Notes: generated from the sequence alone by a model not told the origin. A stretch of DNA of 64,000 nucleotides from Chitinophaga sp. SYP-B3965 (GCF_009647655.1 NZ_WJFD01000001.1:1-64000), one strand, 5' to 3'. Shown: positions 49,773 to 59,746, counted from the first letter of the stretch. A program made the numbers and translations.

Positions 49773-52151
49773 ATGAGGACCATCCTATTATTGCTTTTTC
49801 TTTCGCAAAGCACCTTTGCACAGGTTTCCGGGAAGCTCACTACCACAAGCGGGGCTCCTATTCCATCTGCTAATGTATTGCTGCTGAAGGCAGTAGATTC
49901 TTCGTTTGTAAAAGCAGTGCTCACAAATGAAGACGGTGTTTACAGGATGGATATTAGTAAAGGAGAATTTATACTGCGCCTGAGTATGGCCGGTTATCAA
50001 ACCTGGTATTCTCCTGTATTTGAAAACAGCAGGGACTTTGATATTCAGGTAATGAAAGAAAATGTGCGGCAATTGGGAGAAGTAGTGATACAGGCAGAAA
50101 AGCCTTTATTCCAGCAGCAACCGGGTGGTTTGGTAGTAAATGTAGAAAGTAGCATCCTCACAAAAGGAAGTACGGCTTTGCAGGTCCTGGAGCGGATGCC
50201 CGGTGTACTGATCGATTACCGGAATTACAGTATCGCATTAAACGGGAAAAATGGGGTGATGGTGATGTTTAACGGAAAGCTCATGCGGATGCCAATGGAG
50301 CAGCTGGTTACCTTATTGAGCACCATGAGTGCAGATAACATAGAAAAAATAGAATTGCTCACAACACCCCCTTCAAAATACGATGCAGAAGGAAGTGGAG
50401 GCCTGATCAATATTGTATTAAAGAAAGATAAACGCTTCGGCACCAATGGTACTGTTTCCCTGGCAGCCGGTTATGGATGGAGAGAAAAAGGAACTGCTGG
50501 TATTAACCTTGCGCATAATACGGGCAAATACAATGTATACGGTTCCTACACCTTCTCACACAACAGGACCTATAGCGATATGTATATTACCAGCGCGCAG
50601 AATATGCCGGTGCTCGGAGGCATACTGGATGTGATAGTGAGGGACACTGCAAAGCGGATAACCGGTACCCACGATGTGATGGCAGGATTGGATGTAAGAT
50701 TAAATGCCAACACCACTATGGGTGGCAGCATTACTTATAATGGCAGTAATTCATCCCTCCATACCGTTACCCATGCCAGTTACAACGTATTGCCGGATTC
50801 ATTGTTATTCTTTAATGGGATATTAGATACAAAGAACAAATGGAAGAACGGAGCGGCTTCCATTTACCTGGAAAAGAAAAATATCCATTTTGATATGGAT
50901 TACCTCTACTTCAATAATGATAACCCTTCCCTTGTACAAAGTTCCTTTCTGAATAAACACGGAGAAGCCGCAGGGAATAACGACAGCCTGTTTTCTCCCC
51001 TTCAGAAAGGTACTGCCCAGACGATCATACAGGTAGGCGTGCTCAAAGCAGATTATACAAAACAGTTAACGCCAAAACTGAAAATGGAAGCCGGTATCAA
51101 AGGGGTTTATACCAATGTTTCCAGTCTGTCGGGAATTGAGAGTTTGATAAATCATGTATGGGTTGGCAGAACGGAAACAATCAATGAAGTGGTGATGAAG
51201 GAAGCGATAGGTGCATTGTACACTTCCTTTAATGCTGCCATCAGTACAACCGCGAACCTGACTATTGGAGCCAGGTATGAATATGCTTATAACAAAAGCC
51301 AGGTAACCCGCAGACAGGGTGCGTTTTTCCCCAGTGTATTCTTTTCCTGGTCTGAATGGCAGATATCCTACACCAAAAGGATCAGCAGGCCCAGCTATAA
51401 TGATCTGGCTTCTTATGTAACGTATAGTGACCCCACAGCTGTTTACGCAGGTAATCCTTTTCTGAAACCTACCATCACGCATAATATAAAGCTGGGTTAT
51501 AGCTACCAGGGCTATTCGTTTTCCCTGCTTTTCAGCAAAGATAATTACCCTATTGCCCGCTACCAGCTAACCAAAGGAAGTGTGGAAAATCTGTTGTATG
51601 TTTCCCCGCAGAATGTGGCGTATCAGTATAACATCAACTTACAGGCTAACCTCCCTGTTAAAATAAACAACTGGTGGAGTATGAACTATAGCTTCACAGG
51701 AGGACTCAGACAGTTTAAGCTGATGCATACCATGCAGCCGGTTGAAAAGACCTACTTTGGTTATTCGCTGAATGGCAGCCAGGCATTTAAGCTCCCCAGC
51801 AACTTTTCGCTGGAATTGTCCGCCTGGTATAATTCCCTGTCCTATAACGGATCTGTAAAAGTAGGGGGATTTGGCGCGGTCAATGCAGGGTTGAAAAAGG
51901 AATTAAAGAACAACGCCGGCACTTTACAACTGTCCGTATCAGATCTATTCAGGAACATCAGTATAATTTCATCTTATGGAACGCTAACAGAGGAAGTATT
52001 CTCCATCAGAAGCCATGTGGATTTTAATACAGAATCAACCAGGTTGCCCATTATAAGACTTACCTGGTCCAGGGCCTTTGGAGCCGGTGGGGCCAAAGGC
52101 CGGCAGAGCGGGCAGGCAGGAGATGAAAAGGAGCGCGTAAGGAAAGAATAG
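49773..52151 (+). CDS. TonB-receptor-like outer-membrane protein (OMP_b-brl_3 type)
   Basis: This 792-residue protein has a signal peptide (1-16, ending TFAQ). A carboxypeptidase-regulatory-like domain follows (about 18-100, VSGKLTTTSGAPIPSANVLL), then a short plug-like region (about 110-210, STALQVLERMPGVLIDYRNY, VMFNGKL, TTPPSKYDAEGSGGLINIVL), then a barrel. This is the layout of the OMP_b-brl_3 receptors of Bacteroidota, whose cargo is mostly unknown. It is divergent from the LytS/LytTR pair across 218 bases, and so likely under their control. The tail is basic and Gly-rich (GAGGAKGRQSGQAGDEKERV). A convergent hairpin overlaps its stop codon. Confidence 0.9.
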   Translation: MRTILLLLFLSQSTFAQVSGKLTTTSGAPIPSANVLLLKAVDSSFVKAVLTNEDGVYRMDISKGEFILRLSMAGYQTWYSPVFENSRDFDIQVMKENVRQLGEVVIQAEKPLFQQQPGGLVVNVESSILTKGSTALQVLERMPGVLIDYRNYSIALNGKNGVMVMFNGKLMRMPMEQLVTLLSTMSADNIEKIELLTTPPSKYDAEGSGGLINIVLKKDKRFGTNGTVSLAAGYGWREKGTAGINLAHNTGKYNVYGSYTFSHNRTYSDMYITSAQNMPVLGGILDVIVRDTAKRITGTHDVMAGLDVRLNANTTMGGSITYNGSNSSLHTVTHASYNVLPDSLLFFNGILDTKNKWKNGAASIYLEKKNIHFDMDYLYFNNDNPSLVQSSFLNKHGEAAGNNDSLFSPLQKGTAQTIIQVGVLKADYTKQLTPKLKMEAGIKGVYTNVSSLSGIESLINHVWVGRTETINEVVMKEAIGALYTSFNAAISTTANLTIGARYEYAYNKSQVTRRQGAFFPSVFFSWSEWQISYTKRISRPSYNDLASYVTYSDPTAVYAGNPFLKPTITHNIKLGYSYQGYSFSLLFSKDNYPIARYQLTKGSVENLLYVSPQNVAYQYNINLQANLPVKINNWWSMNYSFTGGLRQFKLMHTMQPVEKTYFGYSLNGSQAFKLPSNFSLELSAWYNSLSYNGSVKVGGFGAVNAGLKKELKNNAGTLQLSVSDLFRNISIISSYGTLTEEVFSIRSHVDFNTESTRLPIIRLTWSRAFGAGGAKGRQSGQAGDEKERVRKE

Positions 52152-52185
52152 AAGAGCATCTCCGGAGAAAGAAGATGCTCTTCTA
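52149..52185. terminator. Hairpin between convergent genes, probable terminator
   Basis: TAGAAGAGCATCT (52149-52161) and AGATGCTCTTCTA (52173-52185) pair perfectly over 13 bp with an 11-base loop. The first three bases are the stop codon of the plus-strand receptor gene. There is no long T run, so its efficiency is uncertain. Confidence 0.65.
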
Positions 52186-52188
52186 TGA

Positions 52189-53019
52189 TTAGTTGATGAT
52201 CCGTACACGTGCCAGGATACCGGCACTTAATTGAACGGATACCGAACCAGCAGCATCTTCATACGCCAGGAATTTTTGATTAACCAACCCTTTTACTACA
52301 ACGGCATAAGAGCGTCCATTGCGATATGGAATGGTAGCCGTGGCTTTTACGGTGGCTGTATCAGTTCCTGTAAAGAACTGTAGATATGCATTGCCATCTT
52401 CTCCAACAATAGCAGTGTCCAGCTTTATCAGATCGGAATAGTTGCCATACTTTATATTGGAAGGCAAACTGGCCGGGAATACTTTCGTGCCATCGTCTTT
52501 AATATAATAACAGTTCATCTCTCCAAGATCACTGCTCAGATGTAACAGCCGGAAGCGGCATTCATCTGCTCCCGCGCTGGTATTCTCCACAATGTGTAAG
52601 ATCCGGCAACGATAGAGCAGACTATCCGCATCATCATAAGCATAAAAGGTATGTTTTCCTCCGGCAGTAAGATCAAACGTAGTATCTGCCAGTATCCGTT
52701 TTCTTCCATTGGTATAAATAAACCGGTGAGTGCCGGAAGGCTGCATCATAGACAGTATACTCACTGTTCCGGAAGGCCCTGTACTGGTGAGCGCAGGAAA
52801 CGTTTCGCCGGCGGTGGTTTTGTCTGTGAACTGGACAGGGTCTGTTTGTGTGGTGTCCATTACATCCATGTACACTGCTTTTGTTCCCGGTAAAGCAGTA
52901 ATACCTTCTGCCGCATTAAAATAATTGATCGATGCATCAGGGGTAATATCACTGTCTGCTTCCTTCAAAGAATTGCAGGCAACCAGTGTGAATGCGAAAA
53001 TATAGAGATGTGGTTTCAT
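52189..53019 (-). CDS. Lipoprotein, DUF4397-like
   Basis: This 276-residue protein has a lipobox (FTLVACNS, Cys 15) and then two repeated beta-sandwich-like segments (about 25-130 and 145-250). The lines DASINYFNAAEGITALPGTK and RFRLLHLSSDLGEMNCYYIK have the look of DUF4397 units (hydrophobic strand, short loop, then a Tyr-rich strand). It is the last gene of the sigma/FecR/receptor operon, 18 bases after the IPT-propeller lipoprotein. It is likely a surface-exposed partner of the receptor. DUF4397 is a resemblance call; the function is unknown. Confidence 0.7.
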   Translation of the reverse strand: MKPHLYIFAFTLVACNSLKEADSDITPDASINYFNAAEGITALPGTKAVYMDVMDTTQTDPVQFTDKTTAGETFPALTSTGPSGTVSILSMMQPSGTHRFIYTNGRKRILADTTFDLTAGGKHTFYAYDDADSLLYRCRILHIVENTSAGADECRFRLLHLSSDLGEMNCYYIKDDGTKVFPASLPSNIKYGNYSDLIKLDTAIVGEDGNAYLQFFTGTDTATVKATATIPYRNGRSYAVVVKGLVNQKFLAYEDAAGSVSVQLSAGILARVRIIN

Positions 53020-53037
53020 TTGTCTTTAATTAGAAAA

Positions 53038-54774
53038 TTATTGTACAGGTGCCAGCAATAGTACCTCATTCAGCGTTGCATCTATTTCATAGTTGCGGAT
53101 CATTAGCGGTAGTTTGCTCATTGTGTAACCAATTACATCACCGCCTATTCCCAGCCTGTATTTTTGTTCAAATGCATAACCCGGGTTCTGAGGATTATCA
53201 TCCACAGTACCAGCGATAGTTGCCCTTATTACAGGAGCATAGGTGCTTACGGAGCGTTTGGAAAAATCTATGACCTTTACAGACGTGCGCTCATAGTTAA
53301 TGAATTTACTGCTGCCGTTCCATACATAGTCATAATTTCCGCTTTCCTCATATTGTTGCTGATAAGCAAACATCACCATCGGCTGACCAGGTGAAGGCCA
53401 TTGGTAAACCCGCGTGCCAGTGAGTTGGAATTCCCTGTAAAGCCCTTCCAGCACATTAAACGGACCATCTGTTATGGTAGGTGATCCATTAGTGACCTGT
53501 TTAAAAGCAAAGGAACTTAATTGCCTTTGCTGTTCCAGGCTGTAACAGTTAAAAGCAGTGATGTCATATAAAGAGCCACCAGCGCCGGCATAGTCGGCAC
53601 CGTCAAAAGCGTAGAGTAGTTTATTTTCAGGATCAATGCTGTGGATCTTAGTGTAGTTGATCACATTCGTGATGTGTGGCAGGAAATCATATGTTTCTAA
53701 CAGCTCCTCATTTTTAATATAACGTACCTGGCATATTTTATCGGGATACGAATTCCCTTTGGCCAGGTATTTCAGATCACCGGAAGCATCTATGCGGCCA
53801 ACAGTAAGGTTATTGGCTTCGCCGTAAACTTCCGGATCATATACTAACCAGTTGATCACGGACCCGGCAAAATAGATCTCACCCGCTTTATTGATATAAA
53901 GGTTTTTCATCACAGGCAGGAACAGATCTTTCAGAGGTCCTTCTTTCTTCACTTTCTCCAGGTCAACAAAAAGATCCGAAATAAAGAAACTCTCCGTGGG
54001 CAATAACGTGCGGTTGAGGGTAGTAACGCTGTAATCATGCAGGGACATTTTCAGAAAACGTGCGGCGGCAGTTCCTGTACCAGCGAGCTGTTCTTCCATA
54101 GTGATGCAGGAAATATATAAATAGTCGCCTGCAGGATCTACCGCAAAACCATAATTAATATTAGCAGGCTGCACAATAGAAAATATACCGAAATCATCCA
54201 TCCATGTTGTTTTACCGCGGCGGATGGCGCCTTCCTGCCAGGTGATCACACTATCGCCGTTTATAAAAACAATAGGGCCTCCGGGGGTATAATTAGGTAC
54301 CACCTTTGTGCCTAAAGGCATACTGAGTACTACGGACGCCTGTGCCGGGTTCAGGTAATTAAGCGTATCGTTACGCACAGCTACAGGTTTGTCTTTAGTA
54401 ACGAGAATAATGGCTACCGTACTGGCCATACCATTCACTTTAGCGATCACTGGTTGTTGCGGGCCTATCATAGGTGTAGTGATCAATACTTTAACAACAT
54501 CCAGTGTATAATTATACAGCACTTCATTTTGCGTATAGCTGCTGTCGCGCGAAGTGAGAGAGATCACAGGAGCATCTATGCCGCCAACTGTAATTTTCAG
54601 ATCGGCCTTGCCCGCTCCGAATTTACCCGTCAGCACTAAAGTATCTCCTACAGCATAAGCATTATTTTCCAGTTGATTAGCCCTTGGCAGGCCTTCCAGT
54701 TGATCGTAAAATTCTTTGGTCTTGAGGCATCCTGCAGCCAGGATCAATAAGACGAGCAGATAAGTATATTTCAT
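53038..54774 (-). CDS. Lipoprotein with IPT/TIG-like domain and propeller-like body
   Basis: The frame is open to 54963 but overlaps the receptor gene; the ATG at 54774 starts a lipoprotein signal (MKYTYLLVLLILAAGCLKTK, Cys 16), giving 578 residues. After a short linker, residues about 32-120 look like an IPT/TIG Ig-like domain (NNAYAVGDTLVLTGKFGAGK, LKITVGGIDAPVI). The remaining about 440 residues show repeated strand motifs such as YGFAVDPAGDYLYISCITME and YINKAGEIYFAGSVINWLVY, suggesting a beta-propeller. In this position SusC-type receptors would have a SusD; this protein may fill that role. It is 10 bases after the receptor gene. Ligand unknown. Confidence 0.78.
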   Translation of the reverse strand: MKYTYLLVLLILAAGCLKTKEFYDQLEGLPRANQLENNAYAVGDTLVLTGKFGAGKADLKITVGGIDAPVISLTSRDSSYTQNEVLYNYTLDVVKVLITTPMIGPQQPVIAKVNGMASTVAIILVTKDKPVAVRNDTLNYLNPAQASVVLSMPLGTKVVPNYTPGGPIVFINGDSVITWQEGAIRRGKTTWMDDFGIFSIVQPANINYGFAVDPAGDYLYISCITMEEQLAGTGTAAARFLKMSLHDYSVTTLNRTLLPTESFFISDLFVDLEKVKKEGPLKDLFLPVMKNLYINKAGEIYFAGSVINWLVYDPEVYGEANNLTVGRIDASGDLKYLAKGNSYPDKICQVRYIKNEELLETYDFLPHITNVINYTKIHSIDPENKLLYAFDGADYAGAGGSLYDITAFNCYSLEQQRQLSSFAFKQVTNGSPTITDGPFNVLEGLYREFQLTGTRVYQWPSPGQPMVMFAYQQQYEESGNYDYVWNGSSKFINYERTSVKVIDFSKRSVSTYAPVIRATIAGTVDDNPQNPGYAFEQKYRLGIGGDVIGYTMSKLPLMIRNYEIDATLNEVLLLAPVQ

Positions 54775-54784
54775 AAATGCATGA

Positions 54785-57700
54785 TTAGAATGAATAAGTG
54801 ATATTGGCCTGGATATTACGTCCGGGGCTCCACCGCCGGGTAATGTTATCTCCTCCGTATACAGGTACGTCCCTGCCCACGAGTGATCGTTTTTCTCCTG
54901 TATTGAATTCCGGTTCATACTTGCTATCCCTGTTTTGATCTTCCGCAAACCGGATATCTTCATTCAGCAGGTTATTAACACTCAGCTTCATTTGCCAGCG
55001 TTTGGCAAACTGTTGGGTATAAGAAAGGTCAAGCAGGTTACGGGGCAATTCTAATATAGACCCACGGTATTTCACAATAGTGTTAACCTGGTCGTTATAT
55101 TTACCCACCGCATAAATGCTCGTGCCTGATACGTTGTAGTTCAGCGCTATTTTGCTGCCGGATTCAATGTTTTCATAGAACAGTCCTGCATTCACCACAT
55201 AAGGCGTTTGCCCCTGTAAAGGACGGTTGGTAGCAGTATCGATGAATACAGTACCGGAACCAGGGATCGTAGCAATGAAACCTCCATTCACGCGACTGCG
55301 GATCAGGGAGCCATTAAACAATACAGATAACCTGCGGAATATTTTACCGGGAATGAAGTTGAGGTTCTTCCGAAAATCCACTTCAACACCCTGCACAATG
55401 GCTTCATTCACATTCGTGAAAGTAATATTGTCATAAGCAGTTAGTTCAGCCGCCGCAGTGCTTACAGAAAAGATGATCCGTTCAATAGGGTTTTGTAATC
55501 GCTTGTAAAAAACACCCACGCTCATCATTTCCCCTTTGTTCTTCTGTGGATAGAATTCCAGCCGAAGATCATAGTTGGAAATATCAGATTGCACCAGTGC
55601 CGGATTCCCATTGATCATCTGGTTATTGGGATAATCATAATCGCGGAAAGGAGAGATCTCTCTGAATTCAGGGCGGTTCACCGTTTTGCCATAGGCAGCA
55701 CGTAACACCCATGATTCGGAAGGGCGCCATGATCCGTTAAAAGATGGCAGCCAGGAAAGACGGGAGCGATCTATCAGGATGGTGGGGCCAACCCTTTTAT
55801 CCGGTAATACCAGGGAAGGTACTACGGCAGACAGTTTTAACTGATCGTATTCCAGCCGTAATCCACCATTCAATTCCAGCTTGCCGCCAAAAGGTTTGGC
55901 AGTTGCCATTACATAACCTGCATTGTATTGTTCTGAGGCACGGTAAGCATCCATGGAACTTGTACGGTCTTCTACCCGTAAACCAGATCCATCTTCCCTG
56001 AAATAATCTGTGCTCCATATCTTGCCCAGGTCCTGCATGGAAAAACGCCAGAGCGCAGGATCAACATATTGCAGTGAGCCTGGTAATTTGTATTCTTCTC
56101 CCTCCACGATATTCCTGATGAGACCATATCTGTTGCCTGGCGTGAGTTCTCCGTCATATATAAGGAAGGAACGCCTGGCCACATCCCGTAATTTGAATAA
56201 CTGATAGGTGCCGGCTTTCACTTCCAGCCATGATTGAACCGGCATCGTGTAATCCAGTGAGGCATTGTAGACTTGTTCTTTCAGCTGTGTGAACACACGG
56301 GAAGCTGTTCCCTGCATATCGTAGTTTGCCGGTACTTTACCGAAACGATCATCCGCACGCCAGCTAAGATCAAAGTCCTGAGGCCCCCCGAGATTAAAAG
56401 CGGCTGTAGGGTAATCACTGTTTACAAAACGGCTGATCCGCTGATCTGGTGTTTCATTCCGGGTGTGTGTAACACCAAGGTTCCAGTTCAGCTGATGCCT
56501 GTTCCCGAACAATCCATGGTTACCACCGAGGTTTCCTGCATAGAGGAAACGTTCCCGGTAATCCAATACAACATTGCGGTTCCAAAGGGCATTTGCAAAG
56601 CTGTACCGCCCCAGAGTGTCCGGGAAAGCATTCGGCCGCTGGGTCCTGTCGATCGTATTCTTCCGTCCCTGTTGTAAAACAAAATTCCGGAAATAGATAC
56701 TGTGCTGATCATTGATCCGCAGCATGAAGTTCTGCATCAGGTTGAGTGTAACTTCTTCTGAACTTTGCAGTTCATTGGTTACTGATGCCTGTTTGTAATC
56801 GATATAGGATGAATAGGTATTATTAACTTGCCGGTATACCGGATTGGAGCGTGTTTCCGTATTATAGCTCAATCCGGTGATGTTATATAAGCGGGCACTA
56901 CCGAGTTTGAAACTGTTGTAATAATTAGCCGTAAGTTGCAGATCAGGCATAGCTGTTTTGCTGCCGTAGTTCATTACATCAGAAAACGACTTCACATAAT
57001 CACTTTGCGATAATTCCGCTTTACGGAAATCTCCATAACCCGGAACGTTGGAAGGTAATGCACGTTTGCCATCGTCCACGCCCAGCCAGTCCAGTTTACC
57101 ACCTGTGTAAGTATTATAGGATTCCAGTGTACTACCGGGCACATAACCAACCCGTACACCTATATCAAAGTGTTTCACCGCCAGTGCATCTTTCGTATAT
57201 ACTTTTACAGCAGCTCCTGCAAAATCTCCAAAGAGGTCCGCACGGGGAGATTTATACACCAGGATCTTATCAATGATCCTGGAAGGCAGCAGGTTCATCG
57301 CAAAAGCACGGCTGTATTGTTCAGTACCCGGTGCAATGTTATCACCGAGGTAAGTAACATTGTAACGCTGGTTCATTCCACGCACTACCAGGAATTGTTC
57401 ATCCGTAAGTGTTACACCGGCGATACGTCTTGCTACCTGTGCAGCATTCACATCCGCCATTTTCGCTATCAGTTCTGAAGAGATCCCGGACACCACACTG
57501 TTCGCTGATTTGATCTCCTGGATCAATTCCCGTTCATTGGCATGTTGTACCGGTTGCAGCGCATGGCGGATAGCTTGTACTTCTACCGCAGAGAGTGAAG
57601 TAGAGGTGGCTTCCAGTTTTATGGCAAACTCCATCCTGCTGCTGTCAAATGCAGCTTCCTGTTGTTTATATCCTATGAAATAAAATAAAAGGGTACCTGC

Positions 57701-58180
57701 AGCCTGACCCGGTTTAAGACTGAAAGCGCCCGTTTCATCTGTAACAACGCCATTCTTTGTACCCTTTACAAGTAAAGAAACGCCCGGTAACGGTTCACTC
57801 GTTTTTGCATCCACTACTTTCCCTTTCAATAGTTTGTTGCTGGTTTGTAAAGGAAGCAGCTTCACTGAGATATACTTTTCATTAACCGTAAAATCTAATG
57901 CATACTTCCGTTTTAATTCCTCCAGTACTTTTCCCAGCGAAACATTTTTATATTGCACGTTCTCCATTTTCCTGTTTTCCAGGAGGTTCGCATCAAAGAG
58001 AAAATTCCTTGCAGGTGCCTGTTTTGCCAGTTCTTTGATCACTGCAGTGGCCGTGGTGGATTGAAACCCCAGGGTGATCTTTTCGGAAAGGTCCTGGTAC
58101 TGTGCTTTTGATAAAAGGCAGAGGGAAAGGCATAAGCATAACATCCCGTATCGCCATTGGCGGGTAAATTTTTTTGCCAT
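54785..58180 (-). CDS. FecA-like TonB-dependent transducer receptor with STN domain
   Basis: The frame is open to 58294 but would overlap the FecR gene; the ATG at 58180 (MAKKFTRQWRYGMLCLCL...) starts a signal peptide ending SKAQ. The 1131-residue protein has a secretin/TonB N-terminal short (STN) domain (about 27-109; LSEKITLGFQSTTATAVIKE). A carboxypeptidase-regulatory-like unit follows (about 116-205), then a plug (about 215-340, AAQVARRIAGVTLTDEQFLV) and a barrel ending NIQANITYSF. The STN domain is the hallmark of receptors that signal through a FecR protein, here encoded 16 bases upstream. It would sense its ligand outside, pass the signal to FecR and thus to the sigma factor, and also import the ligand. 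Confidence 0.93.
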   Translation of the reverse strand: MAKKFTRQWRYGMLCLCLSLCLLSKAQYQDLSEKITLGFQSTTATAVIKELAKQAPARNFLFDANLLENRKMENVQYKNVSLGKVLEELKRKYALDFTVNEKYISVKLLPLQTSNKLLKGKVVDAKTSEPLPGVSLLVKGTKNGVVTDETGAFSLKPGQAAGTLLFYFIGYKQQEAAFDSSRMEFAIKLEATSTSLSAVEVQAIRHALQPVQHANERELIQEIKSANSVVSGISSELIAKMADVNAAQVARRIAGVTLTDEQFLVVRGMNQRYNVTYLGDNIAPGTEQYSRAFAMNLLPSRIIDKILVYKSPRADLFGDFAGAAVKVYTKDALAVKHFDIGVRVGYVPGSTLESYNTYTGGKLDWLGVDDGKRALPSNVPGYGDFRKAELSQSDYVKSFSDVMNYGSKTAMPDLQLTANYYNSFKLGSARLYNITGLSYNTETRSNPVYRQVNNTYSSYIDYKQASVTNELQSSEEVTLNLMQNFMLRINDQHSIYFRNFVLQQGRKNTIDRTQRPNAFPDTLGRYSFANALWNRNVVLDYRERFLYAGNLGGNHGLFGNRHQLNWNLGVTHTRNETPDQRISRFVNSDYPTAAFNLGGPQDFDLSWRADDRFGKVPANYDMQGTASRVFTQLKEQVYNASLDYTMPVQSWLEVKAGTYQLFKLRDVARRSFLIYDGELTPGNRYGLIRNIVEGEEYKLPGSLQYVDPALWRFSMQDLGKIWSTDYFREDGSGLRVEDRTSSMDAYRASEQYNAGYVMATAKPFGGKLELNGGLRLEYDQLKLSAVVPSLVLPDKRVGPTILIDRSRLSWLPSFNGSWRPSESWVLRAAYGKTVNRPEFREISPFRDYDYPNNQMINGNPALVQSDISNYDLRLEFYPQKNKGEMMSVGVFYKRLQNPIERIIFSVSTAAAELTAYDNITFTNVNEAIVQGVEVDFRKNLNFIPGKIFRRLSVLFNGSLIRSRVNGGFIATIPGSGTVFIDTATNRPLQGQTPYVVNAGLFYENIESGSKIALNYNVSGTSIYAVGKYNDQVNTIVKYRGSILELPRNLLDLSYTQQFAKRWQMKLSVNNLLNEDIRFAEDQNRDSKYEPEFNTGEKRSLVGRDVPVYGGDNITRRWSPGRNIQANITYSF

Positions 58181-58196
58181 AATGTTGTTTACTTTA

Positions 58197-59111
58197 TTAT
58201 TGATATACCTGGTAAGTGTCGGCTGTTTTCCGCCATTTAAAGCCATATACGGCCAGTAAAGCATCCAGTATTTTCTCAGGACTTTCTTTCTCAAAATGAC
58301 CTGTTATACTGTAGTTTTTATGCATGTCCTTTGACAGTATCACTTTTATATTATAAGCTTCGCCGATCCTTGCTAATGCTTCCTGTAATGAAACCCCGTT
58401 AAACACCAGTTCTCCTTTGATCCGTGCGGTGGCATTTCCTTCTGCAGATTGTTGGAACTGGCGGCCGGTATTATTTTCAAACACCATCATCTTGCCGGGC
58501 AGCAGGATCATTTTATGCAGACTGTCACCCGTTTCCACCTTTCCGCTTACGAGTGTTACCCTTGTGATACCTTCTCTTTCATGTGCTTCAATATTAAAGG
58601 TGGTACCTAATACCCGTGTGGTAGTATGTACTGTTTGTACCATAAAAGGCTGTTCCGCATTTTGTGTTATTTCAAAGAAGGCTTCCCCTTTAAGATGCAC
58701 GAGGCGGGCAGTATCAGGATAAGAGAGTGTACTTCCTGCATTCAGATATACTACACTGCTATCCGGGAGGATCACTTTCTTACGTTCTCCGGAAGCCGCT
58801 GAAACCTTTGCCCATACCACCGGTTTAACAGATGGAGTATGCCATAACCATCCGGCAACGAGCCCTGCCAGTAATACGGAAGCCGCGGCGGCCAGCCAGA
58901 TCTGTTTAACAGGACGGGAAATACGCCGGCGAATACCGGCATACAGATGTGCGGGAAGTTCGGCAGGGGGAAGTTCAGGGAAGTCAATGTCTTCCAGTTT
59001 TTCCTGTGCATCCTGTTGCCCCACAAACATTTTTAACCTGGCCAGTTCCAGGTCTGTAATGGTTTTTTGATGAAACTTAGCGATTAATGATCTGAGCTCG
59101 TTACTGTCCAT
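58197..59111 (-). CDS. FecR-family anti-sigma factor/regulator
   Basis: This 304-residue protein has a cytoplasmic N-terminal helical region (about 1-70, FHQKTITDLELARLKMFVGQ). A membrane helix follows (about 88-106, IWLAAAASVLLAGLVAGWLW), then a FecR beta domain (about 120-225, KVILPDSSVVYLNAGSTLSY, GEAFFEI) and a C-terminal DUF4974 domain (about 235-304, LVFNGVSLQEALARIGEAYN, YSITGHFEKESPEKILDALL). The first part holds the sigma factor; the last part binds the STN domain of the receptor. It lies between the sigma gene (45 bases upstream) and the STN receptor (16 bases downstream), the standard order. Confidence 0.94.
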   Translation of the reverse strand: MDSNELRSLIAKFHQKTITDLELARLKMFVGQQDAQEKLEDIDFPELPPAELPAHLYAGIRRRISRPVKQIWLAAAASVLLAGLVAGWLWHTPSVKPVVWAKVSAASGERKKVILPDSSVVYLNAGSTLSYPDTARLVHLKGEAFFEITQNAEQPFMVQTVHTTTRVLGTTFNIEAHEREGITRVTLVSGKVETGDSLHKMILLPGKMMVFENNTGRQFQQSAEGNATARIKGELVFNGVSLQEALARIGEAYNIKVILSKDMHKNYSITGHFEKESPEKILDALLAVYGFKWRKTADTYQVYQ

Positions 59112-59156
59112 TTGTGATATATACCAGGGGCAGTTAAAAACCCCTATCGGGGAATG

Positions 59157-59720
59157 TTACCTTAATGTTAAGAGAGAAATGAGGAGGATGAGTTCGGTGA
59201 TGTTCACTTCGTACCGGATATGTTTTAATGCAGAAGAGATCTGGTTTTCCACCGTTCTTACGGAAATGCCCAGTTCATCTGCAATCTCCCGGTAACTCTT
59301 TTGTTGGATGCGGCTGAGGAGGAAGATCTTTCTTCTTTCGGGGGGCAGGGCATTGACGATCTTCATCGCTTTTTCTTCACTGAGGAGCCGGTTTTCCTCT
59401 TCAGCCGGCAGTGCGCGGTCGTCTATAATATATTCCGTGATCAGCACGTTCCGTCTGAAAGCCTTAACGGCCATATTCTTCGTTACCTTTACAAACCATC
59501 CGTTCAGGTGTTCTGCTTTTATCTGCTTCCGCTTTTCCCAGCAAACAACAAAAACATCCTGTATAATATCTTCCGCCTGTTCGGGGGAACCGCAGATAGC
59601 AGTAGCATAGGCCAGCAGGCCCGGGGCAAACGAGTGATAAATAGTACTGAAAGCGTTTTCGTCTCCTTTTAAAAACAGTTCCACAACGGAGCCGTCTAAT
59701 TCAGGCCAATTTGAATACAT
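59157..59720 (-). CDS. ECF sigma-70 factor (FecI-like) of the FecR/receptor operon
   Basis: The open frame begins at a TTG (59741) inside the -7 box, so the ATG at 59720 (MYSNWPELDG...) is used, giving 187 residues. Region 2 (about 25-90: DENAFSTIYHSFAPGLLAYA, AEDIIQDVFVVCWEKR) and region 4 (about 118-175: ALPPERRKIFLLSRIQQKSY, EIADELGISVRTVENQI) are intact. It is the first gene of a five-gene leftward operon. It should be released by FecR on a receptor signal and transcribe this operon and perhaps others. It is divergent from an AraC gene. Confidence 0.94.
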   Translation of the reverse strand: MYSNWPELDGSVVELFLKGDENAFSTIYHSFAPGLLAYATAICGSPEQAEDIIQDVFVVCWEKRKQIKAEHLNGWFVKVTKNMAVKAFRRNVLITEYIIDDRALPAEEENRLLSEEKAMKIVNALPPERRKIFLLSRIQQKSYREIADELGISVRTVENQISSALKHIRYEVNITELILLISLLTLR

Positions 59721-59738
59721 CGGCTGAAGATATTTTTG

Positions 59739-59746
59739 CAAAACTA
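59739..59746 (-). promoter_or_regulatory. Putative -7 box for the sigma/FecR operon
   Basis: On the minus strand TAGTTTTG matches TAnnTTTG exactly and lies 18 bases before the ATG of the sigma gene (59720). The alternative TTG start of the longer frame lies at its edge, which favours the ATG. No clear -33 element is seen. Whether this is a housekeeping or ECF-dependent promoter is not known. Confidence 0.5.

Noticed and set aside
49555..49821. Longer N-terminus for the LytS-type kinase
   Set aside because: It would overlap the divergent receptor gene and its signal peptide, and the residues are Cys-rich with no resemblance to the family.
54775..54963. Longer N-terminus for the IPT/propeller lipoprotein
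   Set aside because: It runs into the end of the receptor gene, and the lipoprotein signal begins at 54774.
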